Part shown: one piece after another, positions 53,229-60,965 of the stretch
Position numbering within the stretch: the first letter of the stretch is position 1
How the letters are laid out: every line of letters starts with the position of its first letter
The notes under the pieces: model-generated
What the model was told of the DNA's origin: nothing
Database searches by the model: none
The model's input: the letters and a program-made list of their open reading frames with translations, nothing else
Position numbers and translations under genes: made by a program
Source: Granulicella mallensis MP5ACTX8
GTDB taxonomy: Bacteria > Acidobacteriota > Terriglobia > Terriglobales > Acidobacteriaceae
DNA: 64,000 nt
Direction: 5' to 3'
Assembly: GCF_000178955.2 (NCBI RefSeq)
Contig: NC_016631.1
Location: forward strand, 5,580,001 to 5,644,000

Positions 53229-53299
53229 GCTTCGGGGTCCTTCGACTGCGTCACTCGCAAAGTGCGCGAGTGACTTCGCTCAGGATGACGGTTTTGGGG
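53229..53299. repeat. Right arm of 71-bp inverted repeat (family B)
   Basis: Starts GCTTCGGGGTCCTTCGACTG and ends ACGGTTTTGGGG, the reverse complement of 52650-52720 apart from two mismatches. About 20 bases further inward, GTGCATGGGTAA is also shared with the copy at 63861-63872. Confidence 0.93.
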
Positions 53300-53437
53300 T
53301 GATCCGCAGAGAGAACAAAAACAACAGCAACAGCAAACCGTTCGCCAGTGCAATAAAAGCGATCGCTCAAAAGCTCCCTCTCTGTGATGTAACCCCATCG
53401 CAACGGAATACTCACGCGACGTACGATACCCTAGCTC

Positions 53438-54856
53438 ATGCGCTCCGCCGACATCCGCCGCGAACTGCCGTTGCTGCTCAAGCTGGCTCTGCCCCTGATC
53501 GTGGGCGAGCTGGGTTGGGTGGCGATGTCGCTCGTCGATACGATCATGGTGGGAAGGCTGCCGCACTCGGCCATTGCAATGTCCGCCGGAGCGCTCGCAC
53601 AGGTGCTCTTCAACACGCTGGTGTTCGGCATCGGCGGCATTCTGTTGGCGCTGGACACGCTGATCTCGCAGGCCTTCGGGGCCAAGGAGATGCAGCAGGC
53701 CAATCGCTGGCTGCTGCACGGTCTTGTGATGGCTGTCATCCTCAGCGGTGTGCTGATGACGCTGTTCGCCGCAGGCCCAACGCTGCTGATGTATATGCCG
53801 GTCGATCGCGCCGTGCTGGCGCAGGCTGTCCCGGCGATGTGGGGATTGAACTACGGCACTCTGCCGCTGCTGCTCTACTTCACGCTGCGGCGTTACCTGC
53901 AGGCCACGCATCACGGCCGCCCGATTGCCTTCGCGCTCATCTCCGCGAACCTCGTGAATATTGCCGGAGACTGGCTGATGATGTTTGGACATCGCTGGCA
54001 GATTCTCGGACACACGATTGCGATTCCAGCCTTCGGTGTCGAGGGCTCGGCATGGTCCACCAGCTTCGCGCGGCTGTATCTCATGGCGGTGCTGCTCTTC
54101 GCGGTGCTGTGGGCCGACCAGCAGGGCGACTATGGCCTCCGCACGGTCTCGCGGCGGATCGAGGTTCAGCATCTGCGCAAGCTGTTTGTGCTGGGCGCTC
54201 CGGCGGGCGCTTCCCTGCTGATCGAGATTGCGATCTTTGCACTCGTCACCTCGCTGGTCGCGACGATGGGGGCGTTGACGCTGGCCGGGCATGAGGTCGC
54301 GCTGCAGTGTGCGAGCACCACGTTCATGGTTCCCCTGGCGATCTCTTCGGCCACCGCGGTGCGCGTCGGCCATGCGGTGGGACGCATCCGCACCGGAGCC
54401 GCCACGATCGCGCAGGCTGCACTCGCCGGCTGGTGCGGCATCGGGCTGGGCTCTGCCTTCATGCTGGTCGCGGCCGTGGTGTTTCTCACGATCCCGGCGA
54501 CGGTTGCTCGTCTCTTTACGCCTGATCAGGATGTCATCCGTGCTGCTGTGCCGTTGTTGTTCGTAGCCGCAGGATTTCAATTCTTCGATGGTGTACAGAT
54601 CACCGCTACGGGCGCGCTGCGCGGCGCAGGCAACACGACCGCGCCGCTCTATACGCAGGTTCTCTGCTACTGGGCGATTGGTATGCCGCTCGGGGTGCTG
54701 CTGGCCTTTCGCGCGCATCTGGGTGCGGCCGGACTGTGGTGGGGATTACTCATTGCGTTGACCGCCGCCGCGCTGATGTTGCTGGCGCTGTGGCATAGGA
54801 CGACGAAGTCGCTGGCGCAGACGATGAGGCGGGCGCAACAGGCTTCGAGTATTTGA
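53438..54856 (+). CDS. MATE-family multidrug exporter (NorM-like)
   Basis: The 472-residue protein has 12 helices in two six-helix halves. The NorM-type N-terminus (LPLIVGELGWVAMSLVDTIM, VGRLPHS), ALDTLISQAFGAKE and the second-half ATAVRVGHAVGRIRTGAAT mark a Na+- or H+-coupled cation drug exporter. An acidic residue (Glu in VGELGW) sits in the first helix where coupling residues occur in MATE proteins. The ATG lacks a strong ribosome-binding site. It follows the right arm of the inverted repeat by about 140 bases. A substrate such as cationic dyes or antibiotics is typical of the family. Confidence 0.92.
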   Translation: MRSADIRRELPLLLKLALPLIVGELGWVAMSLVDTIMVGRLPHSAIAMSAGALAQVLFNTLVFGIGGILLALDTLISQAFGAKEMQQANRWLLHGLVMAVILSGVLMTLFAAGPTLLMYMPVDRAVLAQAVPAMWGLNYGTLPLLLYFTLRRYLQATHHGRPIAFALISANLVNIAGDWLMMFGHRWQILGHTIAIPAFGVEGSAWSTSFARLYLMAVLLFAVLWADQQGDYGLRTVSRRIEVQHLRKLFVLGAPAGASLLIEIAIFALVTSLVATMGALTLAGHEVALQCASTTFMVPLAISSATAVRVGHAVGRIRTGAATIAQAALAGWCGIGLGSAFMLVAAVVFLTIPATVARLFTPDQDVIRAAVPLLFVAAGFQFFDGVQITATGALRGAGNTTAPLYTQVLCYWAIGMPLGVLLAFRAHLGAAGLWWGLLIALTAAALMLLALWHRTTKSLAQTMRRAQQASSI

Positions 54857-54992
54857 GGGAGCTTTTCAGCCCAAATTCGCACGATAAAAATCAGCGTTGA
54901 AGGGCGTTCTAGACCAGTCCCATTGCGGTATTTCATCTAATTGCGCAAAGCGCAATTGCTCCAGAGATGGCCTTGAATAAAGTCGCAATCTC

Positions 54993-55697
54993 TTACTCTG
55001 CTAAAGCTGCGAACCGTCTTTCAATCAGGGCCGTTGCCTCTTCGAGCTTCGATTGCCGCACTTCGATGGCTACGGTTTCTTCGTCCGGAAGCTCTGCGGT
55101 CTCATCGCGTCCATCACGCCAGAGATAGGAGATCCCCGCTTCGCCAAGGACCTGCGCCGCAATCAGCGCCTCATGCAAATCGAACATCGCCAGAAATGTA
55201 AGGCCCTCAACAGGATTGAGCGGGCTGCGATGCTCACCATCGCCCTCAGGCAAGGGGAATAGGCCCATCGTTTCATGCAGCAAATTTGCTGCACGCGATG
55301 CGTCTGCCATCTTTACAACCATGAGGAGCCCAACAAGGTTGCGACTTTTTAGCCCGTTCCAGGTTGTCTCACTCTTATCCAGCATTCGAAAGGCAATCCC
55401 AGATTCTGTCATGTGCTGGATGGCCTGACTGGCCTGAATCGCATCACTAAAGACCCAAAGAGCGGTTTCATCTTCAAGAAGAAATCCGTCTTCAATCAAA
55501 GCCGATTGGGATATTGGCGTGTCTTGCACAATCTCCGCGGTCTGCGGTGTAAGCCCGCGGTCCTTCATCACCTGGGCCAGTGCGTCCTGCGCAACCTGCG
55601 TGAGGTCTTCCCGCTCCTGATGCAGCTCCAGCAGGTCTTCATCACTCTGTTCCGCGTAGATTTCGCGGAGCCGTTTTCCTTCGTTATCCATTCCCAT
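54993..55697 (-). CDS. DUF2007-like putative signal-transducing protein
   Basis: The 234-residue cytosolic protein begins with a charged helical segment (DNEGKRLREIYAEQSDEDLL) of the kind seen in acidobacterial regulatory proteins. Two similar alpha/beta repeats follow: the first has FSDAIQASQAIQHMTESGIA and LMVVKMADASRAANLL. The second has FDLHEALIAAQVLGEAGISY and IEVRQSKLEEATALIERR. The second repeat has the DUF2007 appearance (short ferredoxin-like fold). Function unknown. It stands alone; start at 55697 or the ATG at 55691. Confidence 0.68.
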   Translation of the reverse strand: MGMDNEGKRLREIYAEQSDEDLLELHQEREDLTQVAQDALAQVMKDRGLTPQTAEIVQDTPISQSALIEDGFLLEDETALWVFSDAIQASQAIQHMTESGIAFRMLDKSETTWNGLKSRNLVGLLMVVKMADASRAANLLHETMGLFPLPEGDGEHRSPLNPVEGLTFLAMFDLHEALIAAQVLGEAGISYLWRDGRDETAELPDEETVAIEVRQSKLEEATALIERRFAALAE

Positions 55698-55724
55698 TTG
55701 AGCAAAAGCGTATCACGCAGCGAA

Positions 55725-55782
55725 GAGACCTGCAGGCTGCCTGTGCGGGCGATATTTCCGGCGCAGGCAAACTGCAGGTCTC
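55725..55782. repeat. Imperfect hairpin upstream of DUF2007-like gene
   Basis: GAGACCTGCAG-N3-GCCTG...GCGCAGGC-N3-CTGCAGGTCTC pairs by 11 outer and 5-7 inner bases. A half family C arm (CGGTCGAGATGACA, 55812-55825) follows, after a small GGCGGC-AAAGAAC-GCCGCC hairpin. Confidence 0.7.
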
Positions 55783-55886
55783 TCCACTACGGCGGCAAAG
55801 AACGCCGCCTTCGGTCGAGATGACAATTTCGTGGCGGGTTTATGGCCGGTTTGTGGTGAGTCTGTGATGGCCGCAGCTTTCGCAGC

Positions 55887-56273
55887 TTACTCTTCCGGCA
55901 CGTTCTGCTGGAAGATTCCTGCGAAGGCTGAACGCACGCTCCACGCCGTTACCAGCCAGAGCACGGTCACCACCAGCGGCAGCGGAAGTCCTGCCGGGTT
56001 CATGCTGATATGGAACAGGAGAATGTTGACGATCACCGGGCCCAGCAGGGTAAGAGCCAGCGGCACGAAGCGATTGATCAACAGCAGCACTCCAGGGATC
56101 AGTTGCAACAGGAAGACGGCGACCAGGTAGTGAGAGACAAACATCGCTCCCAGAAACTGCGCGGCGGTCCCCGTCGGAGGAGGCATTGGAATAAAGTGCA
56201 GAAACCCGTTGAGCCCAAAGACCACGAAGACCAGGCCGAGCAGAAGACGTACGATTAAATTGACGATTTTCAT
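55887..56273 (-). CDS. DoxX-family membrane protein
   Basis: The 128-residue protein has four helices: LIVRLLLGLVFVVFGLNGFL, AAQFLGAMFVSHYLVAVFLL, LALTLLGPVIVNILLFHI and LPLVVTVLWLVTAWSV. The FGLNGFLHFIP segment and the LIPGVLLLINRF turn are DoxX/DUF6041-like. Members are often near redox or stress genes. GAGAGGG lies about 6 bases before the ATG at 56273. It precedes azoR on the same strand by reading, with azoR ending 145 bases upstream of it, so a common transcript is possible. A conserved electron-transfer role for such small proteins is not established. Confidence 0.8.
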   Translation of the reverse strand: MKIVNLIVRLLLGLVFVVFGLNGFLHFIPMPPPTGTAAQFLGAMFVSHYLVAVFLLQLIPGVLLLINRFVPLALTLLGPVIVNILLFHISMNPAGLPLPLVVTVLWLVTAWSVRSAFAGIFQQNVPEE

Positions 56274-56418
56274 CACGAACCCTCTCAAATGGAATTGGTC
56301 GTAAAAGCAGTTCTGAAGCTATTTGGGGTCTATTTATACGCCGAAAACCGGGACTCCCGCGCCGATTTCTTTGGGAAAAGCGACGCGGGTACCGGAATAG
56401 AAAAACAGTGGAACAGGC

Positions 56419-57045
56419 TTAGTTGACCGCGAACTTGGCGCGGATCGCCTCAACGTGGGGCAGCAGGAACGCCTCGCGGTCGGCTCCGTAGTTCAGGGAA
56501 GCAGCGCCACCGGCGGTCTGGAAGTTCGTGTCGGTAACACCGACGAAACCGAAGATCGTGCGCAGATAAGGTTCTACGAAGTTGAAGGACTCCATCGCCG
56601 AACCCGCGCCGTAGACGCCGCCGGTCGCGAGGAGGAAGTGAGCCTTCTTGCCCTTGAGCAGGCCCTGGGGAGCGCCGTCGATGTAAGCAAAGGTCTCACC
56701 GGCGCGAACGACCAGATCAATCCACTGCTTGAGAACGCTGGGAACACCAAAGTTGTGCATCGGAGCGCCAATGGCGTACTCGTCAGCTTCTTTGATTTCG
56801 GCAACCAGGCTGTCGGAGAGGGCGAGCAACTGGTTCTGCTCCGGGGTGCGTGACTCTTTCGGCGTAAAGAACGCGCCGATCAAAGGGGCAGTAAGAGAGG
56901 TGAGGCCGCTGGTCGTGAGGTCGCGGGTGATGACCTTGCCTTCCGGGTTTGCCTTCTTCCAGTTCTTGACGAACTCGCTGGTGAGGTGGCGGGAGACGGA
57001 GGCTTCGCCAAGTGGGCTGGCGTCGAGATGGAGTAAAGTAGGCAT
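56419..57045 (-). CDS. azoR: FMN-dependent NADH:azoreductase/quinone reductase
   Basis: The 208-residue flavodoxin-like enzyme reduces azo dyes and quinones with NADH. It has LHLDASPLGEASVSRHL (FMN phosphate loop), GAPMHNFGVPSVLKQWIDLV and LATGGVYGAGSAMESFNFVE, all typical AzoR positions. It is divergent from a TetR regulator with two palindromic sites between the two genes. GGAGAT precedes the ATG by about 10 bases. Induction by quinone or azo compounds via the TetR protein is the expected control. Confidence 0.94.
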   Translation of the reverse strand: MPTLLHLDASPLGEASVSRHLTSEFVKNWKKANPEGKVITRDLTTSGLTSLTAPLIGAFFTPKESRTPEQNQLLALSDSLVAEIKEADEYAIGAPMHNFGVPSVLKQWIDLVVRAGETFAYIDGAPQGLLKGKKAHFLLATGGVYGAGSAMESFNFVEPYLRTIFGFVGVTDTNFQTAGGAASLNYGADREAFLLPHVEAIRAKFAVN

Positions 57046-57080
57046 TCGGGGTAAATCTCCTTTGCAACAATAGATGCTTA

Positions 57081-57121
57081 AACAACATCTGTTGATTTAT
57101 AAATACACAACAGATGTTGTT
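57081..57121. promoter_or_regulatory. Paired operator between azoR and tetR
   Basis: AACAACATCTGTTG (57081-57094) and its exact reverse complement CAACAGATGTTGTT (57108-57121) flank a 13-base AT-rich spacer. Each half is itself a near-palindrome CAACA-N2-TGTTG, so two TetR dimers could bind. The spacer and second copy probably overlap the divergent promoters. Confidence 0.8.
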
Positions 57122-57155
57122 TTGGCAACAAGAACTGTAAACTGGAAACAGACTT

Positions 57156-57728
57156 ATGGCAGAATCTGCTTGCGAAGCTATTGATCCTCGCGTCAAACGG
57201 ACCCGCGATCTGCTGCAGCAGGCGTTAGGAAAGCTATTGGAGTCTACGGAGTTCGAAAAGATCTCCGTGCAGGACATCACCGACGAGGCCACGGTAAACC
57301 GGGCGACCTTCTATGCGCACTACCCCGATAAGTTTGCACTCTTCGAGTGCATGGTTGCCAGCAAATTCAACCAACTTTTAGAAGACCGCGGCGTTACGTT
57401 CAACGGAACCTGCGCGTCCGCCCTGCACCACATTGCCCTGGGCGTCTGCGACTACCTGGCCCAGATGCCGGGTGTGGAGTGCGAACGCCAGCGGCAGATG
57501 GAGCCGCATCTGGAGTCCGCCGTGATTACCGTTGTGCGGCATATGATTCTCGATGGCGTGAGACAGCACCCGCCACCCTCGGGCGACTCGCCGGAAGTGA
57601 TCGCCTCCATCATCAGCTGGGCGATCTTTGGCGCCGCGAAGGAGTGGGTGCGGACGCCGGACCGCGTTGCTTCCGAGGAGATCGCCGCCACGGTGGTGAG
57701 GCTGATTGGGCCGATTCTCGGAACGTAG
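57156..57728 (+). CDS. TetR-family regulator of azoR
   Basis: The 190-residue protein has the N-terminal helix-turn-helix TRDLLQQALGKLLESTEFEK, ISVQDITDEATVNRATFYAH and YPDKFALFECM. The C-terminal domain (MPGVECERQRQMEPH, ISWAIFGAAKEWVRTPDR) resembles the TetR_C_7/azoreductase-linked group. Divergent from azoR with a double palindrome between them, it is almost certainly its local repressor. The ATG at 57156 lies 35 bases past the operator. Confidence 0.92.
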   Translation: MAESACEAIDPRVKRTRDLLQQALGKLLESTEFEKISVQDITDEATVNRATFYAHYPDKFALFECMVASKFNQLLEDRGVTFNGTCASALHHIALGVCDYLAQMPGVECERQRQMEPHLESAVITVVRHMILDGVRQHPPPSGDSPEVIASIISWAIFGAAKEWVRTPDRVASEEIAATVVRLIGPILGT

Positions 57729-57741
57729 GGGCGTTGGGAGT

Positions 57742-58260
57742 TTACGTACGATGATTCGGTAGACCCTGGCGAGAGCCGGAAGGTTTCGGCGAAGTGAGGC
57801 CGTAGACGTACCAAACGATCAGGGCGCTGATGAGCCACTGCGCGGCGATCAGCAGGTAGGTATTCCTCATAACGGTTGACTCTGCGACCACGCGCGGCAT
57901 GGTGGCAGTCAACCGCATAAACGAGGAACTACGGTCCGTAAGGGTGCTGACCTGGGTGAAGAGGGAAAGACCGAGACGGATCGCCAGCAGAACAAAGGCG
58001 AGGTGGCGCAGCTGCCACAGAGCTATGGCACCGGCAATCGCGAGAGCGCAACTTACCCACGCTAACGGTGAGTGCGGCAGTACCGGGTGGAAGCTCAATG
58101 ACGCATGGGAGCCATTGGACAAAGAGTGGAACCACCCAAACAGGTAAATCCAGAGAAGAGACAGCGGGACGAAGGCTGTGACGATCAGGTAGATACAGAT
58201 GATGGTTGCCAGCGGAGGGCGTGTCTGCCTGGTCTCGTTCAAAATGACCCCTTCGTTCAT
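57742..58260 (-). CDS. Membrane protein of unknown function (172 aa)
   Basis: The chosen ATG at 58260 has AGGTG about 10 bases upstream. The protein (MNEGVILNETRQTRPPLATI) has four hydrophobic segments near 21-44 (IICIYLIVTAFVPLSLLWIY), 68-86, 89-105 and 133-155. Loops are short and charged; the C-terminal GLTSPKPSGSRQGLP is cytosolic or external. No family is recognised. Its stop is 13 bases from the convergent TetR stop. Confidence 0.68.
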   Translation of the reverse strand: MNEGVILNETRQTRPPLATIICIYLIVTAFVPLSLLWIYLFGWFHSLSNGSHASLSFHPVLPHSPLAWVSCALAIAGAIALWQLRHLAFVLLAIRLGLSLFTQVSTLTDRSSSFMRLTATMPRVVAESTVMRNTYLLIAAQWLISALIVWYVYGLTSPKPSGSRQGLPNHRT

Positions 58261-58403
58261 TTGAAGATTACACCTGACAGATGACGGGGCGGCTGCAGGC
58301 ACTATCGATAGGTTGGGCTTTCAGCCCTCTACTCTTATTCCATCCTGAACTCTTGGAAGGTAGAACGCCAGACTGGAAGATTACGCAAGCATCCCACCAT
58401 AAC

Positions 58404-58430
58404 GATATCAAAACCTCCTCCCTGATATCA
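58404..58430. promoter_or_regulatory. Operator-like direct palindromes upstream of fitAB
   Basis: The palindrome TGATATCA (58423-58430) and a near copy CGATATCA (58403-58410) are 20 bases apart, about two turns. CATATAACT next to the second could be the -10. Such repeated palindromes suit binding by the ribbon-helix-helix antitoxin complex. Confidence 0.55.
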
Positions 58431-58450
58431 TATAACTGTGAGGTTGAGTT

Positions 58451-58690
58451 ATGCCCGCTGTCACCATCCGCAATCTATCTGAAGAGACGCACCGCGCGCT
58501 GAAGCGGCGCGCAGCTCTGCATGGGAGCAGTACAGAGGCCGAGATCAGGGCCATTCTGGAAGAAGCTGTGCGGCCCAAAACCCGGACCATGATTGGAACG
58601 GAACTCGCTGCGTTTGGCCAGAACTTTGAAGGACTTCAACTGGATCTCACCCGTGATCAGACTCCAACGGAACCGGCAGTGTTTGAATGA
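58451..58690 (+). CDS. FitA-like ribbon-helix-helix antitoxin
   Basis: The 79-residue protein begins MPAVTIRNLSEETHRALKRR, the RHH DNA-binding fold of FitA/VapB antitoxins, with AALHGSSTEAEIRAILEEAV completing the helices. A C-terminal acidic/hydrophobic tail (FGQNFEGLQLDLTRDQ) would wrap the toxin active site. It represses its own operon with the toxin. The stop codon overlaps the toxin ATG by 4 bases (58687-58690), the usual coupling. The start follows GAGGTTG by 3-6 bases. Confidence 0.92.
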   Translation: MPAVTIRNLSEETHRALKRRAALHGSSTEAEIRAILEEAVRPKTRTMIGTELAAFGQNFEGLQLDLTRDQTPTEPAVFE

Positions 58691-59106
58691 TCATCCTGGA
58701 TACGAATGTTGTATCGGAACCGATGAGGCCCAACGGAGATCCCCGCGTTGGTGCGTGGCTTGACCGCCAGATGGCCGAAACACTTTATCTGACAGCCACG
58801 AGCCTCTCCGAACTGCTGGTCGGAGTTGAACTCCTTCCAGAAGGAAAGCGGAAGCAAGGGCTTGCCTCTGCGTTAAGCGATTTGATGAACAGGCTCTTCG
58901 GATCACGCATCCTACCCTTCGACCAACAGGCAGCGATCACCTATGCATCGCTGATCGGCCAAGCGAGAATTGGCGGGCATCATCTCTCTGTCGCTGACGG
59001 TCAAATAGCCGCCATCGCAAAGGTGCACGGCTTCATCGTGGCGACGCGAGACACAACCCCTTTTGTCGCTGCTGGGATTTCGATTCTCAATCCGTGGGAA
59101 GAATAG
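58687..59106 (+). CDS. PIN-domain toxin, FitB/VapC-like ribonuclease
   Basis: The 139-residue PIN-domain endoribonuclease has the acidic active-site set: D5 in ILDTNVVSE, Glu in SLSELLVGVE, Asp in SVADGQIAAIA and Asp in VATRDTTPF. It probably cleaves tRNA or rRNA and is inhibited by the adjacent antitoxin. The MRPNGDPRVGAWLDRQ region is typical of the FitB branch. Length is standard. The pair lies next to a repeat-rich region, which fits a module acquired by transfer. Confidence 0.93.
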   Translation: MIILDTNVVSEPMRPNGDPRVGAWLDRQMAETLYLTATSLSELLVGVELLPEGKRKQGLASALSDLMNRLFGSRILPFDQQAAITYASLIGQARIGGHHLSVADGQIAAIAKVHGFIVATRDTTPFVAAGISILNPWEE

Positions 59107-59408
59107 GGAGCTTTGCTTTTCTTATTTGTCATTCCCGCAGGGAATCTGCTTGATCCCGCTCTTTGTTCGTCCCCCCAGAAAGCATATGGTCTGGATCAGG
59201 CTTACTTAGGCTAGCGCCTATCGTTTGTGGCGGCACTGGCCAAAAACGGGAGACAGCAGGTTCCTCGCTGCGCTCGGAATGACAACCAGAAAAGCAAAGG
59301 CAAAGGCAACTGCAAAGGCAAAGGCAACTGCAAAGACAAAGGCAACTGCAAAAGCAGATTCCCTGCGGGGATGACAAACAAGAAAGGCAAGAGCAAAAGC
59401 AAAGGCAG
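59107..59408. repeat. Composite family A inverted repeat with 18-bp tandem array
   Basis: Left arm about 59110-59160 (TTTGTCATTCCCGCAGGGAA), inner arm about 59244-59285 (CTGCGCTCGGAATGACAACC) and right arm about 59350-59400 (complement of the left) are arranged around a tandem array at 59294-59347. The array is three copies of an 18-base unit (GCAAAGGCAAAGGCAACT, the third with one change) followed by a partial copy. It lies between fitB and tgt. No coding content. Confidence 0.85.
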
Positions 59409-60545
59409 CTACGCGCCTGCCAGATCAACTCTCACACGCTCCATTGTCTCCAGGTAGAACGACAGGTTGTGAATGGAGTTCAGCGTGGCTCCCAGTGGCT
59501 CTCCACTCGCAAACAGATGCCGCAGGTAGGCGCGGGTGTAGCGCTGGCACACGCTGCATTTGCAGCCTTCATCGATAGGACGCTGGTCCTGGGCGTTGTC
59601 CTGCTTCTTGATGTTCAGGCGGACCACGGCGCTTCTGCGGTCATTCGGGTCTTCGCGGATGAACAGCAGCCCATGCCGCCCGGCGCGTGTGGGCAGCACG
59701 CAGTCCATCATGTCGACGCCCATGCGGGCGTACTCCTCGATCTCGTCGGGGTAGCCGACGCCCATCACGTAGCGCGGCTTGTCTTTGGGCAGATGTTCCA
59801 ACGTCAGCGCGATCATCTCGCGAGTCACCTCGCGCGGCTCACCGACGGCCAAGCCGCCGATCGCGTAGCCGGGAAGATCCATCTCCACGAGCCTGTCCGC
59901 GCTTTCGCGGCGGAGGTCGGCGTACATGCCTCCCTGCACGATGCCGAAGAGCGCCTGGTGCTGGCCGCCGCGCTCCTCGTGCCAGGGAACCTCGTGCCGG
60001 TGCGCCTCCCAGTAGGCCTTGGACCGTGCGGCCCAGGCGTGGGTCAGAGCCATGGAGTCGCGGGTGCGCTCCCAGCTGGCGGGCGTCTCCACGCACTCGT
60101 CGAAGACCATCATGATGTCCGCGCCCAGGGCGATCTGCACGGTCATGGAGTGCTCGGGCGAGAAGAAGTGTTTGGAGCCGTCGAGGTGCGAGCGGAACTC
60201 GACGCCGTCCTCGGTGATCTTGCGCAGCTTGGCCAGCGAAAACACCTGGAAGCCTCCGGAGTCGGTCAGCATGGGCCGGCGCCAGCTCATGAACTTGTGT
60301 ACGCCACCCAGAGAGCGAATCAGCTCATGGCCGGGACGCAGGTAGAGGTGATAGGTATTGGCCAGGATGATCTCAGCGCCACGCCCGCCGAGGGTCTCCA
60401 GTGCATCCTGCGGAACGGCCTTTACGGTCGCCGCCGTGCCGACGGGCATAAACACCGGCGTCTGAACCACTCCGTGCGGCAACGAGAGGGCGCCGCGCCG
60501 GCCCCCCTGCTCCGTCGTATTTGCAACTTCGAATTTAAGTGACAT
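59409..60545 (-). CDS. tgt: Queuine tRNA-ribosyltransferase
   Basis: Tgt exchanges guanine 34 for preQ1 in Asp, Asn, His and Tyr tRNAs. The 378-residue protein has ANTYHLYLRPG, DSGGFQVFSLAKLRKI with the catalytic Asp, FDECVETP, FGIVQGGMYADLR, PRYVMGVGYPDEI and GVDMMDCVLPTRAGRHG with the second catalytic Asp. The zinc site is CKCSVCQRY plus a later His (SIHNLSFY). The ATG at 60545 is preceded by GGAGGGTG; an upstream GTG overlaps the site. No queA or queuosine pathway gene is adjacent. Confidence 0.96.
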   Translation of the reverse strand: MSLKFEVANTTEQGGRRGALSLPHGVVQTPVFMPVGTAATVKAVPQDALETLGGRGAEIILANTYHLYLRPGHELIRSLGGVHKFMSWRRPMLTDSGGFQVFSLAKLRKITEDGVEFRSHLDGSKHFFSPEHSMTVQIALGADIMMVFDECVETPASWERTRDSMALTHAWAARSKAYWEAHRHEVPWHEERGGQHQALFGIVQGGMYADLRRESADRLVEMDLPGYAIGGLAVGEPREVTREMIALTLEHLPKDKPRYVMGVGYPDEIEEYARMGVDMMDCVLPTRAGRHGLLFIREDPNDRRSAVVRLNIKKQDNAQDQRPIDEGCKCSVCQRYTRAYLRHLFASGEPLGATLNSIHNLSFYLETMERVRVDLAGA

Positions 60546-60548
60546 CAC

Positions 60549-60965
60549 CCTCCATTCTAGAAGGGCGTGGCATTGGGTGCCGTGGCACAGAACTAAGCCC
60601 CGAAGGGGCGACCCTTGTGAGCCGTAAATGCGTTGTATCGTGATGGCCTGTTCAAGACAGCGCGTAGCGCAAACCGTGACGCTTCAGCGTCGCGGGGCGG
60701 AGGGAGCCGTAGCCTTTAGGCTACGGAATTCAAGCTGGGAAAAGATGTGGCCTTTAGGCCCGGGCCTTCTTTCGGCTGCGGACAAAAGGCCCGGGGCTAA
60801 AGCCCAATTCTTGCCTGGCCTTGATTCCGTAGCCTAAAGGCTACGGCTCCCTCCGTATCCCTGACGCTGAAGCGTCAGGGAACGCGCTTCGCGCTATGCT
60901 CAACGGGCCATGATGGCTCACCCAAGAAGCTCAAGACAGTAGGGCCTGTCGTCGAGTGCCGCAGA
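60549..60965. other. Palindrome-filled intergenic region
   Basis: It contains the large palindrome (60659-60895, listed separately) and about 100 bases each side. No gene was recognised. Confidence 0.5.
60659..60895. repeat. Large nested palindrome (family D) ~237 bp
   Basis: Ends AGCGCG...CGCGCT, then CGTGACGC/GACGCTGAAGCGTC hairpins, GGAGGGAGCCGTAGCCT against AGGCTACGGCTCCCTCC, and inner CTTTAGGCCCGGGCC against GGCCCGGGGCTAAAG. The arm AGCGCAAACCGTGACGCT is shared with the 36748-36797 hairpin. Non-coding. Confidence 0.85.

Noticed and set aside
53132..54718. 528-codon frame on the minus strand opposite the MATE gene
   Set aside because: It is the antisense of a clear MATE transporter, rich in Arg/Gln/His as expected for a complement of GC-rich codons, and has no recognisable domain.
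59294..59347. CRISPR array
   Set aside because: The unit is an 18-base continuous tandem repeat without spacers and no cas gene is near.
59469..60542. 357-codon frame on the plus strand opposite tgt
   Set aside because: Exact antisense of the tgt gene; codon-bias shadow.
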